A stretch of DNA of 64,000 bases. It comes from Typhlomys cinereus (Eukaryota > Chordata > Mammalia > Rodentia > Platacanthomyidae). Of the stretch, positions 12,301-27,300 are shown in pieces. Below the pieces are notes generated by a model that was not told where the DNA came from, searched no databases, and saw only the letters and a list, made by a program, of their open reading frames with translations. A program made the position numbers and the translations under genes. The DNA is taken from assembly GCA_023101885.1 (NCBI GenBank), contig JALPQD010000160.1, forward strand, positions 4,001,188 to 4,065,187, read 5' to 3'. Every line of letters begins with the position of its first letter. Position 1 is the stretch's first letter.

Positions 12301-15300
12301 GAGAGTTCAAGGGTAGTCTGGTCTACATAATGAATTCTAGGCCAACCAGTGCAATATAATAAAGAGTAAGCCCTTTTGTCAGAACACCCCCCCCCAAAAA
12401 AAGGTTGATTTTTGGACTCTAGGGTTTGAGTTCACTAGTTTTTTTACAGTGCTCTTCATAGTTTGTGCATTTCTATACAAAGCAATGGTATGTAGGTCTA
12501 GTACTCAGAAATGGAAGTAAATTTTTCCTATGGAAGAAAAAGTAAAGTTAACATTTTAATGAGGTTTTAGCTGATCTATCTCATGTTGATGTTGGAAAAC
12601 TAAACCGATGTGGACTAAGGCCTTCGTTAGGATAAGGATTAAGGCTTTAATAAATGGTTGATGGTGACTCCTGGATTTATTTAATTATATGTGACTTTAA
12701 AATTTTTTTGTAATCTGCAGAGTGGTGGCCATGAAAACAGAGTCAACTGCATACAGTGGCATCGAGACAACGGCTGCATATATAGTTGTTCAGAGGATAA
12801 ATACATCGTGGAGTGGAACATACAGACATGCAAAGTAAAGTGGTGAGTGCTGGCAGCATCTGGGATTGAAGGATGACTCAGTTGCTGCTTAGAAATGATT
12901 AGAGTCAGACAAAGAGACTGGACAGTGAGGAATTTGTACATTACTAAGATTAGATGTTTCTCAAGGAACACGTTATCAAATTGAACCGCAAAACTGTAGT
13001 ACAGAAAAGCTAATGTTACAAGAGAAATAAATACAAGCTATGCCATGTGTTTCTTGTCAGATTAATAGGATGGAATTGGGAAGACTTAGTGAAAGAAAAA
13101 GGATTTCAGTTTGACCTAGTTCAGATAAGATTTGGATGGAGACCTGGAGAGCTCTTTCAAGACTGGACAAAGGATGAGTCTTCTGATGCCTGTCATTTGT
13201 CCTACTGTTCCTGATGCACTTTCTGTTTGCTTTCATTTATGACGTCATGTAAAACTAAAAGGCTTTGCAGTAGTGCTAGTGTGTGCTGAGTTTTCTGAAT
13301 GAGCAGGCGTGTACACTGACTGTCACCTTCACTTTTGTGCCATTCTGTAAATACAGTAGTTTTGCACAAAAAAAAAAAAAAAAAAAAGAATGGGCAGAGC
13401 AAGGTAGAACAACTGCAAGAGCACAGGCCAGGAGATCGGAACGTAAAAGATTAAATTGGTAGTGAGTAACTTAGAGAAGGATGCACTTGGGATAAAAGTA
13501 GCTTCTGGTAATAGGTTACAGTCAGAAAAGATAAATGTTCGGAGGTTTTAGACCAGAGTCAGCAGTCACAATGGTGAGGGGGACTTAATATTTGAGGAGG
13601 GTGTGGCGCTGGGGGCGCAGATGACTTCATGCACTTCATGCACTGCATTCACGGCAGCCATGCTCTCCAAGTGGTGACTCGCCAGACGCTCCTGTGCAGA
13701 GGATGGTGCGCACTCTGGGTGGGGCTGGATGAGAGTCACGGAATTGGGTCCTTGCGTAGATTAGTGAAGTGCGAGGTTGTTCAGCACATTAGATGTATCA
13801 TTGTATTCACACCTTTTGAGGTTGGCTCTGTTCCTATTTGCAGATGAAAAATAGGTTAAATAAGCCTGACCTCTTTCCCTCTAACTATGCTATCTCAAAA
13901 TAATTAAGTTTACAGCTTCATCAGTATTCTGCTGCTGTTAATTTATATCACCCCTCCAGCTTAGAATGTACTAATTTTCTAATGTGGGAAAAATTTGTAT
14001 AGTGTTTGTGGTATATAGTATGACTACTGCTGTTTGAGCTGATGTTTGATTTAAAAGTTTGCTTAGTTTCAGGTATACCTGTCATTAATAACTCCTTTAT
14101 AGCAGTTGAAATCTTCTCAGGTATCTTTTGACATCTGACAAGCTCCTAGTCTGGGTTCCTTTTTATCATCAGCCTGCTGAAAATTTCTCTTATCAGATGG
14201 AACCTCCCATTTCCTCTTCCATTTTGGTAGTTGATAGATTCCTGAGAAGGGTATGAGTGGTGAACTGAGACCTGTTTGTTTATCACTGTTTTTAATTCTG
14301 CTTTCACAGTTGATTGATACTTTGTGGATAAAGACCATTTAGACTAGAAATAATTTTCCTAAGGGATTCTTTCAGTGCTTCTTTTCCTCTTCTTTCCTCC
14401 TCAATACTTCCTCCTTCTCATATCTACCCCCTCCCCTTTTGTTCTTTTCTGTGGTGGTTGTGCTTCTCTGTCTGACCACCTGTCCTCTCGCTGAAAGCTG
14501 ATGGTGGAAAATGGGTCTACAAGTGAGCAATACTGTTTCCCACTTGTGGTCCTGGCCTGGATAAAAATGGCGACAGGTGCTGAGTGATAACCAGTATTCA
14601 TAGCCTGCTTCATTGCTCTCTGCTTTTGATTTGGATGTGATTTGATCTGCTGCCTCAACTTCTGTAATCTGGCAGTGTGAGCCAATGAAAGTCTTTTTCT
14701 TATAAATTGTTTGGGCTGGGTAGTTTGTTGTAGCAATGCATAAAGAAACTTATACTTTATTGTGTGTTTGTGTATTTGAATGTGCACGCTAGAGGGCACT
14801 GTGTGTCCCTGTGGAGGACCAAGAGTGACCTCGGGAATCATCCTGGATTGCTTCTACCTCTTTCTCCCCTTGTTCTGGGGTTTCCCAGGCTCCGCCTACT
14901 AGAGCTGTAAGTGTAGGCCTTTTCCACCTGGCATTTTTGTATAGGACCTGGATCCAAACTCTGCTGGCGAGACAGAGTCTTAACTCCTGAGCCATCTCTC
15001 CAGACCCTACTTCTTCCTTTTGAGGCGGAGACTGTGCTCTGCAGGTTCAGGCTCTTCTGCCCAAGTGATCTTCCTTCCACCTTCCTCCTAGTCATTTGGC
15101 GTATTTTCCTGGGGATTTGAAGGCATTGTTCTATTTAGTTTAGGGCCTCTAGCTTGCCAAGTAAGCCCTCCATTGCTCACCCCCTTTATGTTAATCCTGT
15201 TTTGAAATCTCCTGTGTTTTGCCTTCATTTTGAGACAGAATCTGTTTTAGCTCAGGCTGCCCTCAAACTGTTAGTGGATGAACTTGCACTCTTGATTCTT

Positions 15301-16745
15301 ACACCTCCATCTCCCCAGTTATAGGCATATACTATTGTGCTCAACTTTTCTGTACTCTGTACCTATGGAGTTATATAGGCAGTCGATGGGAACCGTTTGA
15401 TCTTATATTTCCAGTACTGATCTTTAAAAAATTCTTTTTTTTTTGTCCTATTACCATTTTATTTTTTTCTTCAGATTTTCTCAATTTCATTTTGAAAATC
15501 TTTCTGAATATTTCTAAATTTCTTTCACCACATTTTTAACTTCTAGGAACAATTTTTTGTTCACTGTATTTCTTCTTTATTGGTATTTCTTTAAAACTCT
15601 TATGGATACCACCTCTATTGAGGTTGGTGTGTTTTGCTTTGTCTGTCTGTCTTAGTCCTTGTTTTACATGTTGAATGCATTTTTCAAATTACTGTAGATC
15701 CTTGGCTGCCTGTTGGTATTTGAAAATGAAAATGAAATGTTAAAAAGTCAATGGAAATCCTGGGATGGGTGTATAGCTCTTTAGCTTTTGAGGTTTGTTT
15801 GTATAATGATAGGGAAGCCTGAAAATGTCATTTTGTGTACATTGTTGTGCTGGAATCTATCTCTGTCTCAGAAGGGAACATTCCACTCTAGCATTTTAAG
15901 CTTCAGTATGCATGCTTGCTTCAGTATATTGTAAGTTAGCCATGCATGCAGATCTGCAGTTGGTTTAATATGCCAGGCCCTGGAAATTTAATACTGAAAA
16001 TCTCTGAGGTAGGATGGAATAACAATTGCACATTTCTCAAAATGCAGGGTGTAAATCAGCTTATAGCTTCTGCTGGTGTTTTCAGTGCTAATTAGGGAGA
16101 TTTAGGAAGCTATTCAAGGTAGTGAGGAAGCATATCTCTTTAATATGTATCAACCTTGTGTGGATACATAATGTATAATAAAGTGATGGGAATTGATAAG
16201 AAATAGGGTAACAGAAAAATTTAGAAGTCATGAAGACAAAGGAAAAGGTCTTCGTTAATTTATTCATTATATACATTCCCTTGAGACTACCGACTTCAAG
16301 TATTTTTTTCTTCTTATTCAATTATTTTTCCTATGGGCTGCCTATTAAGTATGTTGTTTTTATTTTGAGTTCTACTGATCAAAGGCACTATCAAAGTATT
16401 CTCAGTGTTACTGTTTTGTAATAGATAACTTTCATATATGAGTAGTCAGGTTCCCTGTTGCCTATAACAACATTAATGTGTATAAAAAATTATAAGACAC
16501 AATGCTTCTGATCATTTGAGGTATTAGAAAGAAATCATTGGGCTGAAGAGATGGCTCAGGGGCTTGAAAGCAGAAGATTCTGAGTTTGGATCCCAAATCC
16601 CACATAAAAACACCAGGCAGAAATGGTGGTGGGCCGTATTGAGAGTGGAGCCTGGGAAACTCCAGAGCAAGGCAAAGAGGAGGTATAAGCAATCCAGGGT
16701 GATTCCCAGAGTCACACTTGGACCTTAATGGGCACATACACACAA

Positions 16746-16782
<37 letters not shown>

Positions 16783-17050
16783 CACCTATACTTAATTTCA
16801 ATTAAAATGGGGTTTCATCCAATAGATAAAATAACTTTTTGAGGGTTTTGAAATAGCTCAGCTGGTAAGGTGCTTGCCCACAAACCTGGCAACCTGAATT
16901 CTTTGTATACCCAGAAGCCCACATTATGGAAGGAGAGAACTAACTTCCAAAAGTTGTCCCGCCCCTACCACCATGGCATGCAGGTGATGCAGGTGTATGC
17001 TCTGCTCCTCTTTTTCTTTTCTTTTTTTTTTTTTTTTTATTATTTATTCA

Positions 17051-17081
<31 letters not shown>

Positions 17082-19355
17082 ACTACGGACGAATTTGGAA
17101 TCTCCATGGACGCCTCCACCTCCTACTCATTCACAGGCTCCACCCTACCAGGACCAGAAATACAGGCTGTCCCCGCTTCCGCCCGGTGTCTATATGTGGG
17201 GTCTAGATCCGAACTCAGGACCTTCTGCCTGCAAGGCAGAGGCTTAACCTCTGAGCCACCTCTCCAGCCCCCTCTTTTTCTTAAGTAAATAAAATACATA
17301 AGAAAAAGAAAGCTTCTGCACTGCAGCTTGAGAAATGGTGTTGCCAAGCGAATCACAGGCTAGCTTCCAGGAGCCCTGGTAGGGATGAGATGAATCTGTA
17401 GAGGTCCAGCTAGTATACATACAGTTCTTGGATATTGTCAGATTCACCTCATGAGTCACAAGGTACATAGTTTTCTTTAATTTTTTACCCACTTGTTTTC
17501 TAACACATCTTTAAGAACTTTTATCCTGTGCCTGCTAAAAGGATATCATGTGTTAAAAGAGTCACTAAGGTATTACCTTAGTGGAATATCTGGGATTATG
17601 TTATAACCCACAGTCAGATTTTAGGGAATGAAATTGGATGGAACTTAGGTGATATTTTTGTTGTCTGATTTGTTTCTCATTTTCTGTGGTGAATAAAATT
17701 TTCTCCATTCATTGAGATGTTTTGATTCTCTTTACAATTCAAATTCAGCAAATGGAAAGGAGACAACAGCAGCGTCAGTTCCCTGTGTATCAGCCCTGAT
17801 GGAAAGATGTTACTTTCAGCTGGTCGAACAATCAAACTGTGGGCATTGGAGACCAAAGAAGTCTACAGAGTGAGTGAATCACATTGCTTATAAGCATGAC
17901 ATTGAGAGCAAGGGGGTAGAAACACAAAAAGTTTGAGCCATAGAATATTATTTAAAAGTGCAGATTACAAGGCTGGGATGGTGGGTGTTTGCCTTGCATT
18001 CATGTAGCCCTAGGTTTTATCCCCAGTACCCAAAGATTCTGTGCCAGGCTCAGTAGTGTACTTGGAAAGCGGAGACAGGAAGTTGCTTGAGTCTAGGATG
18101 AGAGGCTAGCCTGGTTAATATGTAAGATCTGGTCATAAGCAAGCAGAGTCAAAATACTCATTTATAGATACCTTAACTAATAGAATAGACAGAAGTCATC
18201 CTGTAAATCTAATTTTTCATTAAATAAGTTAGCCACATTCATAGGCATTTGAAGAATAAAGTAAAGTAGAATTTTAATTGAAATTCTTTACCTGCTTTGA
18301 TTATGGTAGTCTCAGCGTTTTGTCTATATATAGGATTCAGCTGTGGAGATCTGGCCTTTGGAGGAAGCCAGGTCTACATAGGGTTTACTAGATTTCGGTG
18401 CTGTGATGATGCCTTAAAATTGTGGTTTCGACTCAACTGAGAATAAAATGAGGACCTACAATTCCTTGGCTGTGTCTGAGCACCCTGAAAAGTAGATAGA
18501 ACTAATTCTGCATGGTGGCATGTGCCTCCCTCTAATTGGGGAGGCTGAGGCAGGAGAACTGTGAATTTGAAGCCAGCCTGAACTATATAGTGATTTTTAG
18601 GCCAGAATGTTCCATAGAGCCACATAGTGTCAGAAGACAAGCAAATAAATGAAAATGAAAGGGGAGGGTAGGCTAGAATTAAGGAAACCTTAGTTCAAAA
18701 GGTGGGAGAAGCAGGTTATGAGGCAGAGTCATGGCAGAGAGAGCATCACCTTAATTTTCAGTTTTCTTGTTTTTTACAGCACAAGCAACTTTTCTTGGAA
18801 TTAAATTTAACTGTTAGGGCTGCTGTGTGGGCGCTTGATTGTCAGATACTATCACATAAAGCATGTTTGTGATACATAGGAACTTTTCAATTTGTACTGT
18901 TTTGGATCTTTCTTAAATGATTTAACTTTTCTAGCAATTCACAGGACATTCGACGCCAGTTTCATCTCTTATGTTCACGACCATCAGAACTCCTAATGAA
19001 AGTCAGCCTTTTGATGGAATTACAGGTCTTTATTTCTTATCTGGAGCAGTACATGACCGGTTACTCAATGTCTGGTAGGTGGTTAAGTTCTTTTGGATGG
19101 GGAGGTAGCTTTGACTTAAGGGGCCTTGATTTTGTTGGAATAGAAATACATATTCTGATGTATGCTTATTAAGGGTTTATTAAAGATACAGAATGCCTTT
19201 AGTGGTTTCAAAGAAATGACCCAGTGAATAAGAGTACTTGGTAGTTAAGCATGAGGACCTTAGTTCAGATCTCAGTGTCCACCTGTCCCCACAGCACTTC
19301 GGAGGTTCAGATTCTGCCTGAAAGAAGTAAGGTGGAGTGAGGAGGACTCTTGATT

Positions 19356-19390
<35 letters not shown>

Positions 19391-22300
19391 CATGAAAATA
19401 AAAGAATTAAAAAAAAACAGACTGCCCATCAAGCACCATACACTTTGGGTGTAAACAGAATAGTAAAACATGCATAAAATCTCTGATACTTACCTCTGAA
19501 TGATATATTTCTCTAAAGAAATAACATTTGAGGGATTCTTGACTGAACCAACATAAAAAAAGGAGAAAAAAAAGCCCTACTAAATCTCTTTACCATTACT
19601 TAAAAGGAGGTAGTATTGACTTGTATTCTTCTGTATGTTGGTCTGATGGTAGAGGTTTTTATTGGGTATATTGTGAATGAGTTTATGTTAGAATAAATAT
19701 TATTAAGAATTTAAAAATATTTTTAAGCTGATTATATGCATTTAGAGCATATTCTTTTCTTCCATACCTCCAAATTTTATAATTATTTCAATATATGTCT
19801 TATTAATTGAAACTGATTTTGAAGCACGTTCATGAAATTTGTTTCTCATTATTTTGATTCGTACCTGTCTTTATTGAGGTATAACTTACTCATATCCTAT
19901 GCATATATAAAATGTATAGATTTGGACTAGGGAGATAATTCCTTTAGTAAAGGGCTTGCCATACAAGCTTGAGGAGCTGAGTTCAAACACAGAACTTGCA
20001 TAAAAAAATAGGTGTGTTGTGCACTTGAATTTCCAATACTGGAAGATGGAGACCCTCATATCCCTGGGCCTGCTGGTCAGTCATCCCCCATCAATGAGCA
20101 TCCATATCAAAAGAAAAAGGCCAGTGACTCCTGAGGCTTGACACTGGAGGTCGATCCTTGTCCTCCCTGCACACCTTCCTCCTAACAGTCGCCATGAGCA
20201 CACATGTACCTACACATGAAAAAACAAACAGGGCTTTCTTGTTCTTCGTGGTCCCACGTGTGGATCTATGAGTTCCTGCTCCCTTGCCCCTCTGGAATCC
20301 ATGAGTTCCTACCTGACCGCTCTCACTTCTCATGATTCTCCAGGGCTCTCTTGCCCCTTGTGGATTCATGTCCATAGGTTCCCTTCTTTCTCTCTGTAAT
20401 AAATTGTCTTAATCTCCCCCAAAAGCTCACACATCACACATATCCACCCATCCATGTATGTATGGATTACGTACATCATCTGCAAACCTTCTACACAGTC
20501 AATATAATAAATTTGTACATTGTTCTCAAGAATTTCCTAAGGTCTCTTGGTAATCTCTGTGTTTCCTGGTAGAATTGGATCATGACAAATGTATTACGCT
20601 GGGATGTGTAACTTCACTTCTGGAATGCAGTGACTGGACAGATGAACAATTTTTTTTTTTCTTTAATAATGCTACAATTATACCTCTTGAACCTTTTTTT
20701 TTTTTTTAAACTTCAAGGTTTTTCTCTTTATTGATTTATTTTCATTTTTTTAGTTTTACAAACATTGAATAAGCCTGCTTCCTTCTATCCCTCCTCCTTC
20801 CCATCCCTGTCCCTTCCCTTCATCAATCCATTCAACTCCTTCCCACCCTCCTGCCTGTCTGCATCTACCGACCCCAGGGTTCCCCTGGCTGGTCTACTCT
20901 TGTGGGGGTTCAGACCTCTGTGGCATACCAAGTTGCCTTTCCTCAGGCCACCCCACTGATAAGAGCATTTCCCTTCACTCATCCAGCTGTACTCCTCAAG
21001 GTTTCCACTGTGTGTTCTTATCTCTCTTGAGTTCCTCAGTAGTCCATGAAGCATGTTAGTGTGTCAGTAATTATGAGGTCTGGTAAGGACAAGTTTCACT
21101 GCAGAGAGTTCCTGGATGCAACATTCCTGCCTTGAATGGAATGTTTTGTCCAACGTTGGACCTTCCCATCTTTAAGTTCTTAAAATCTCAACGCCCCTCT
21201 TCAGTGAAGTTCCTTAAGCCTTAGGATGGGGAGAGATTAGGTTGGTCTGATTCTGGGTGAACATCGCCAAGTCACAGGTATTTTGCATTGTGGCTGGCCA
21301 GTTGTCCACTTCACTGCTCTTCTGCTGGCTTAACCTTCCATCTGTTGTGGAAGAAGACTTCTAGGCTGAGTGCTAAGTGCTCTTCAAGTCTGAGCCAAGC
21401 CGCACATGCTCAGGCCACCTAGGGTATCCTGGTGGCCAGAAGCCTCCACACAACCACATTTATCATTTTATGACATTGTTAAGTTTTTTCCCCCAAAGTA
21501 GTTACACCATTTTGTATCTGCACCATATTAGGTGAATGCTCATTTCACAAGTAATACTTGATTTAGCAATTAATTTAAACTTTTTAAATTTACGTGTAAT
21601 GGCATTTCATTGCGGTGATAGAATCTATTTCTGTAATGCAAATGATGTTTTTACTCATGCTTTGCATTATGGTTATTCAGTGATTGTGGTATACAATTCA
21701 GTAAGTCTTGTGTATGGTTGTCTACATGGAGTTGGTTTTGTTCCTTCTTGTCTTCCTGTAAGAACTTACTGTGTGTCCCACATGCTTTCTCCATAAGGCT
21801 CATAATAATAGCCTTACACTTGGGAGCAGCAGGCTGTTTAAAATGAAATCATCAGCAAAAATGGTGAAGTGTCACTTCGTAGATAACTTGTTTGTAGAGT
21901 AGAGAGGTGAAGTTAGGCAGAGTATGTCATCAACTGCTGAGTCTCCTCTAGTTGAGAACATTAAAACTGGGCAACTCAAACTTTTCATTTGTCCACTTGT
22001 GACTGAGCGTAAAATTGCCACAAACAGTTTTAGGCCTACAGAAAAAATTTAACAACTAGGTACAGTCGCACACACAAAAAAAGGTTTTCATGACTAGTCA
22101 TCCTGCACTTCTTGTTTTTTAGTATTGGTGCGAAGTGAATTCTCCCAGGGCCACTACAGAGTCAGGGCAAAGCTGAGCAACGCTTGGCCTTGTTTTGTAG
22201 AAATGAATTAATACACTACCAAAGATCTAATTGCAGAACAAAGACAAGAGGATGGCTCAAATTTGGAAAAAGAGGAAAAAAGTTGTCTAATTCCAAAACT

Positions 22301-24328
22301 ACTTATTTAGAGAAGTAAATTTTGAACTGTGAGTGATGTAAGATAAACAGTAGAAAAGGCTGGAGAGCGCTCTCAGGTGAACTCAGCTAGAAGTGTGTCA
22401 GTGGTCTATTTCTAAGCAAGTGCTGGTTGTACCATGGATGGTTTGCTGGTGGGATTGTAGTGCTACTATTCCTCCTTGGACAAATCTGGTACATTATCTA
22501 ATGTATGGTTTTGTTACCTAGGCAGGTCCGGTCAGAAAACAAAGAAAAGAATGCAGTCATGTCTTTTACAGTTACAGATGAACCCGTTTATATTGACTTG
22601 ACTTTATCAGAAAATAAAGAAGAGGTAAGTGGCTTGATATTTGAGAAGCGGTTTTAGATTTGAGAAGTGGTTTTAGATTCTACAAAATCATTTATTTGCA
22701 GGTGGTGATGGTGTGTGTATGTTCCTATGTAAGCGTGCACATGGAAGCCCAAAGTACTGCTTTCTACTTGTATTTTTTGAGGTGGGGTCTCAGGTGAACC
22801 AGAGCTTGCCAGTCAACTAGTCTTAGTAACCAGCTTGCCCTGTGGATCACTTCTCTAAACTTTCTAGTCCTGGGGTTACAAGCAGCCACGTGCATGTGTA
22901 TTCTGTGAGTCCTCACATTTGCAGAGCACAACACGTTTGTATAGCGGATAGTGCCTTGTGTAACGAGTCAACTCTTCAACCCTGTTTATTTCTTTATTTT
23001 TTTTGGTGACATGGTCTTACTGTGTAGTTCCGCTAAGTCTAATACTTCTTGCCTCAGTCTCCCCAGGCTGCGATTGCAGATGATCAGAACCATGCCCACC
23101 TAAGAGTTACTTTGTTTTTGAAATACACTTCCTTATTTTTTATAAGAATGGGGAGAGAGCTGCTGATGAGCATGAGCACGAGCACACGGCAGGTGCGTTG
23201 GTGCCGTGGCCCGTGTGTAGAGGTAGAGGACAACTCTCTGAAGTTAGGTCTCTTCACATGTACTCTGTTGTGCCTTTACTTCTTAAGCCATCTTATTTAT
23301 TTTTTTTTTTCTTCTTCTTTTTTTTTTCTTAAGCCATCTTATTGACCCTTGTTTTGTTTGTTTTTCTTAAGTCTTAAGGGTCTTAAGACATGCGTGATTG
23401 ATGTATGCAATTTTTATACAAGTTTATTTTATTTTATTTTTTTTAATTTTTTTTTATTATTTATTACTCAATTGTGTGTGTGTGTACAACCACGGGGGAA
23501 TTCGGGAACCACCATGGACTGCCTCCACCTCCTTTTTAACTCTGCCCCCGATTCACAGGCTCCGCCCTACCAGGACCAGAAAGGCAGGCCACCCCCGCCT
23601 CCGCCTGGCGCGTCTATATGTGGGGTCTAGGATCCGAACTCAGGGCCTTCTGCCTTCAAGGCAGAGGCTTAACCTCTGAGCCACTTCTCCAGCCCCACAA
23701 ATTTATTTTAATAATAAAAGCGCTTTTTTTTTTTTTTTTAAAGATGGGTCTCTTGTATCTCAGGCTTACCTTGAACTTCTCTTCATTTTCTATGTTTTGA
23801 GTGATAGGATTATTGTTGCATGCCATTGTTTCTGGTTCGAATGCTGGGCTTTGTGCATGCTAGCAAACACGGTATAGCTGAACTCTGCCCTTAGCTTCCA
23901 GTTGAATGTTATCTTTAGAAATTGTGGATCTTAAGGTCTAAGAGTAAAGTGTAGCCTGAAGGAGCAGGATAGGTTGACTGAGTGAAGTCGTCCAGAGATA
24001 TGTTGTTTTTGGTCCCCAGTTCTGACATTACATGAGTAGCTTCTGTGCCTGGCCTTCACTTGGGTCCTGAGGACTGGACTCAGGCCCTCAATAATATTAT
24101 CAACTCAACCCCCTCAGACTAGTTTTAGAAAAGATATTTTTAAGATAATCTAAATGAACGATGGATCAAGAAACTAAACTCTAATTTTGACATGATATAA
24201 AATTCACAGTAATGTAAGCATAAAAATTCTAAACAAAAACTTTTCATTCTGATTTTGCACAATATTTAGCTTACATTTTTTCCTCAATTACCAACAGTTT
24301 GGGATTAGATTTAGTACTTTTTTAAAAA

Positions 24329-24381
<53 letters not shown>

Positions 24382-27300
24382 CGGAGAGTACTGTATATTC
24401 ACTTGGAGGCCCAAGGTAATCCTCCTGGATTGTTTCTACCTCCTTTTTGCTTTAATTTAGAATTTCCCAAGCCACCATTCTGCCTGGGGTTTTTATATGG
24501 GACCTGGGATCTGATACCTTCTGCTTGTGAGGCAGATTAATCCCTGAGCCATCTCTCCTGCCCTGTTGGTAGGACTTAAGGAAAAGTAAACTATAAATTT
24601 GTTGTGGGATCAGAGATTGTTTTTCCTCTGATGTTAAAGTTTGTCTAGGAACTATTTTTAATGCAGAAGGTCCTGAGTTCAGATCCCAGGTTCCATATGA
24701 AAACGTCAGGTGGAAAAGGTGGGCAGAGCATGGGAAATCCCAGAGTGAAGAAAAAAGGAGGTAGAAGTCATTTTTGGAACTCCACAAGGACACACAGTGC
24801 CCTCTGACACACACACACAAATAAATATTTTAATGTTTTTGAAGTGCTTTCACAATGACACATTGTATTTCAGTTTCTCCTAATGTTTTGGCTGCTCCCT
24901 GAATTCTCAGATTTATGAATTAGGATACAGATGACAAGTGTTTGGAAATGCTATGTGCCTGTTTTTACAGCAAGAATGTAATAGAAGGGATAGAAATTGG
25001 TAGGAGACCCAAGAAAAGTGAGGTAGCCTGGGCTTAGCTCTCTGTCTCTTTTGAACCATGGGGTGAAATGACTCCCCTGACTTGGGAGGCTTGCTGCGTC
25101 CTTGCTTCTAGCCTCTGCTCTTTGCAGACACTGTTCATTGAGCTGGGCAGTTGTGTTCTCTGCCTGTGGCACTGTCTTGTTCTAAACACTTGTTTACTTA
25201 TTTTTAAAACATTAGTGCTTAGTTTTAGGTTTTTTTGGTTGTATATATGTGTATGTGTGTGTGTGTACACCAGAGGGCACTGTGTGTCCCTGTAGAGGAC
25301 CAGGGGTGACTTTGCGAATCATCCTGGATTGCTTGCACCTCCCTTTTGCTTCATTCTGGCATTTCCCAGGCTCTACTCACCAGGGCCGAAATGCTGGCCA
25401 CTTTTACCGCCTGGCATTTTTATGTGTGACCTGGAATCTGCGAGGCAGTCTTAACCCCTGAGCCATCTCACCAACCAGTGAAATAATTTTTAAACTGTAC
25501 TTTTGTTGGTCCTTTTGTTTGGTTATTGATGGGTTGGGAAGAATGTTGTTTCCTTGAATTAGAATGAAGACTGGGTTTGTTTACTAGAGTTAATTAACTG
25601 CATTTTTCTTCCAGCCCGTCAAGCTAGCTGTCGTTTGCAGAGACGGTCAGGTTCATCTTTTTGAACACATATTAAATGGGTAAGAAGTTCTTTAAGTCTG
25701 AAGTTTGTGGAGTTTGGTGATGTCTTAATTCTGTCTTTCGTGCCCTTAACTCTGAATGTGTGGACTGGTAAGCAAGACAGTGCTGTTTCTTGGGAGACAG
25801 GGAGAACAGAGATGTCACACACAGACCAGGGATTAGCAAGCTATAGTTTGGGACCACATCCAGCAGAGACCATGAAATGTTCACTCCCAACCCTCTGTTG
25901 AACACTTGCCAAACTTTGTTGTGCACTAGTAAATGTGGTCTTTGACACATTTGTGAATAATGCTGCTAAATTAAAAAAGATTTTCAGCCTCTTGTCAGTT
26001 GATACTCCTCTTTTAAAATGTTAGTATAAGAAGTCAAATATAGATAGACTATGAAAATGTGTACTTCTTAAGCTGTTCAGGAGGAGGATTTACTTATGCT
26101 CAGTATCTCAGATTGACCTCCTGGTATCACCAGAAGAAAGTTTTTTTTTTAAAGGAAATTTGACCTTTTTTCCATTGAGAAAGTTTTTTTTAAAGGAAAT
26201 TTGACTTTTCTTCTGTTGAGCTCTCCTATGAGTAGTTGTGAACATTTAAGATGCTGCACTTCAGCTTTTATCTACGTATGCATGTGTGGAATGTCATTGG
26301 GGCTTACCAGTTGTTGTGCTGGAAGATCCGAGCATTTCATTTTAGGACAAGGAGGTCTTTGAAGGTTTTAAGCAGAGGATTGATGGGGTTTGGCCAGGTT
26401 TTAAAATCTTTATTCTGTTTTATTTATTGAAAAGAGCTAAAAGAGAGATACAAAAGTAGTGAAGTCCTGGGTCTAGACAGTTGTAGATCAGGATTCTAAG
26501 AGTGAGTTGGAAATGTGGGTGTTGTAAGCTCACTGGGTCAGCAACGTGTGTAAAGCATGAGGACATGCGGTGGGGATACAGCGAAGGGCGTGACTCTTGG
26601 AGACGGAAGTCAAGGGACCACAGAGTTTTGGAAGGATCTTCAATTTGGGAACTTCCAAGAAAGCAGATCATTACTTAAGTAGGGCTGTGAAAACTGACAG
26701 GCAGTGGACTTTAAGTAGTGTGTGGGGGCTCAGCAGGTAAAGACCTTGCTGTACAAGCTCTGAAACTCAGTGCTTATATGGAAGGAGAAAACTCTGCAAA
26801 CTTGTTCTGTGCCCTCCACATGCATCTCTTGTCATGCCCCCCATCATAAATGTACACAGTAATAAGTGAAATGTGTGAAGTGAACCAAAGGAAGGCAAGA
26901 GTCTGGAGTAGTTGGTATCAATGACAATTCAGAAGGTTTGTGGTGAATGAAGGATTGTTGTCTTGTAATGTCAGTGAAGAACAAAACAATTGTTACTTAA
27001 ACAATGAGCCGTCTCTGGCACAAGGGGTGGTGGTGAGGAAACAGTAGCACCTGGGAGGACGGTAAGGATGAGTCAGGGTAGGGCAGAAAGAAGCAGAGTG
27101 CCCTTGGAGAAGACATGGAGCTAGATGTCCAAGGTTGTGGCCAGATTTTGAGGTTTGAAAGGGATGGAGATGGGGTGGCTGTGAGGCTCAGGGTGCTGAG
27201 AGATTTGGGAGTGTTCAACTTCCTTCAGGGTCCTGACAGCATGGGACAGGAGCAGGTGGATCTCAAGGCTGTGTGCAGGGTCAGGTGAGATCTGGAAAGA

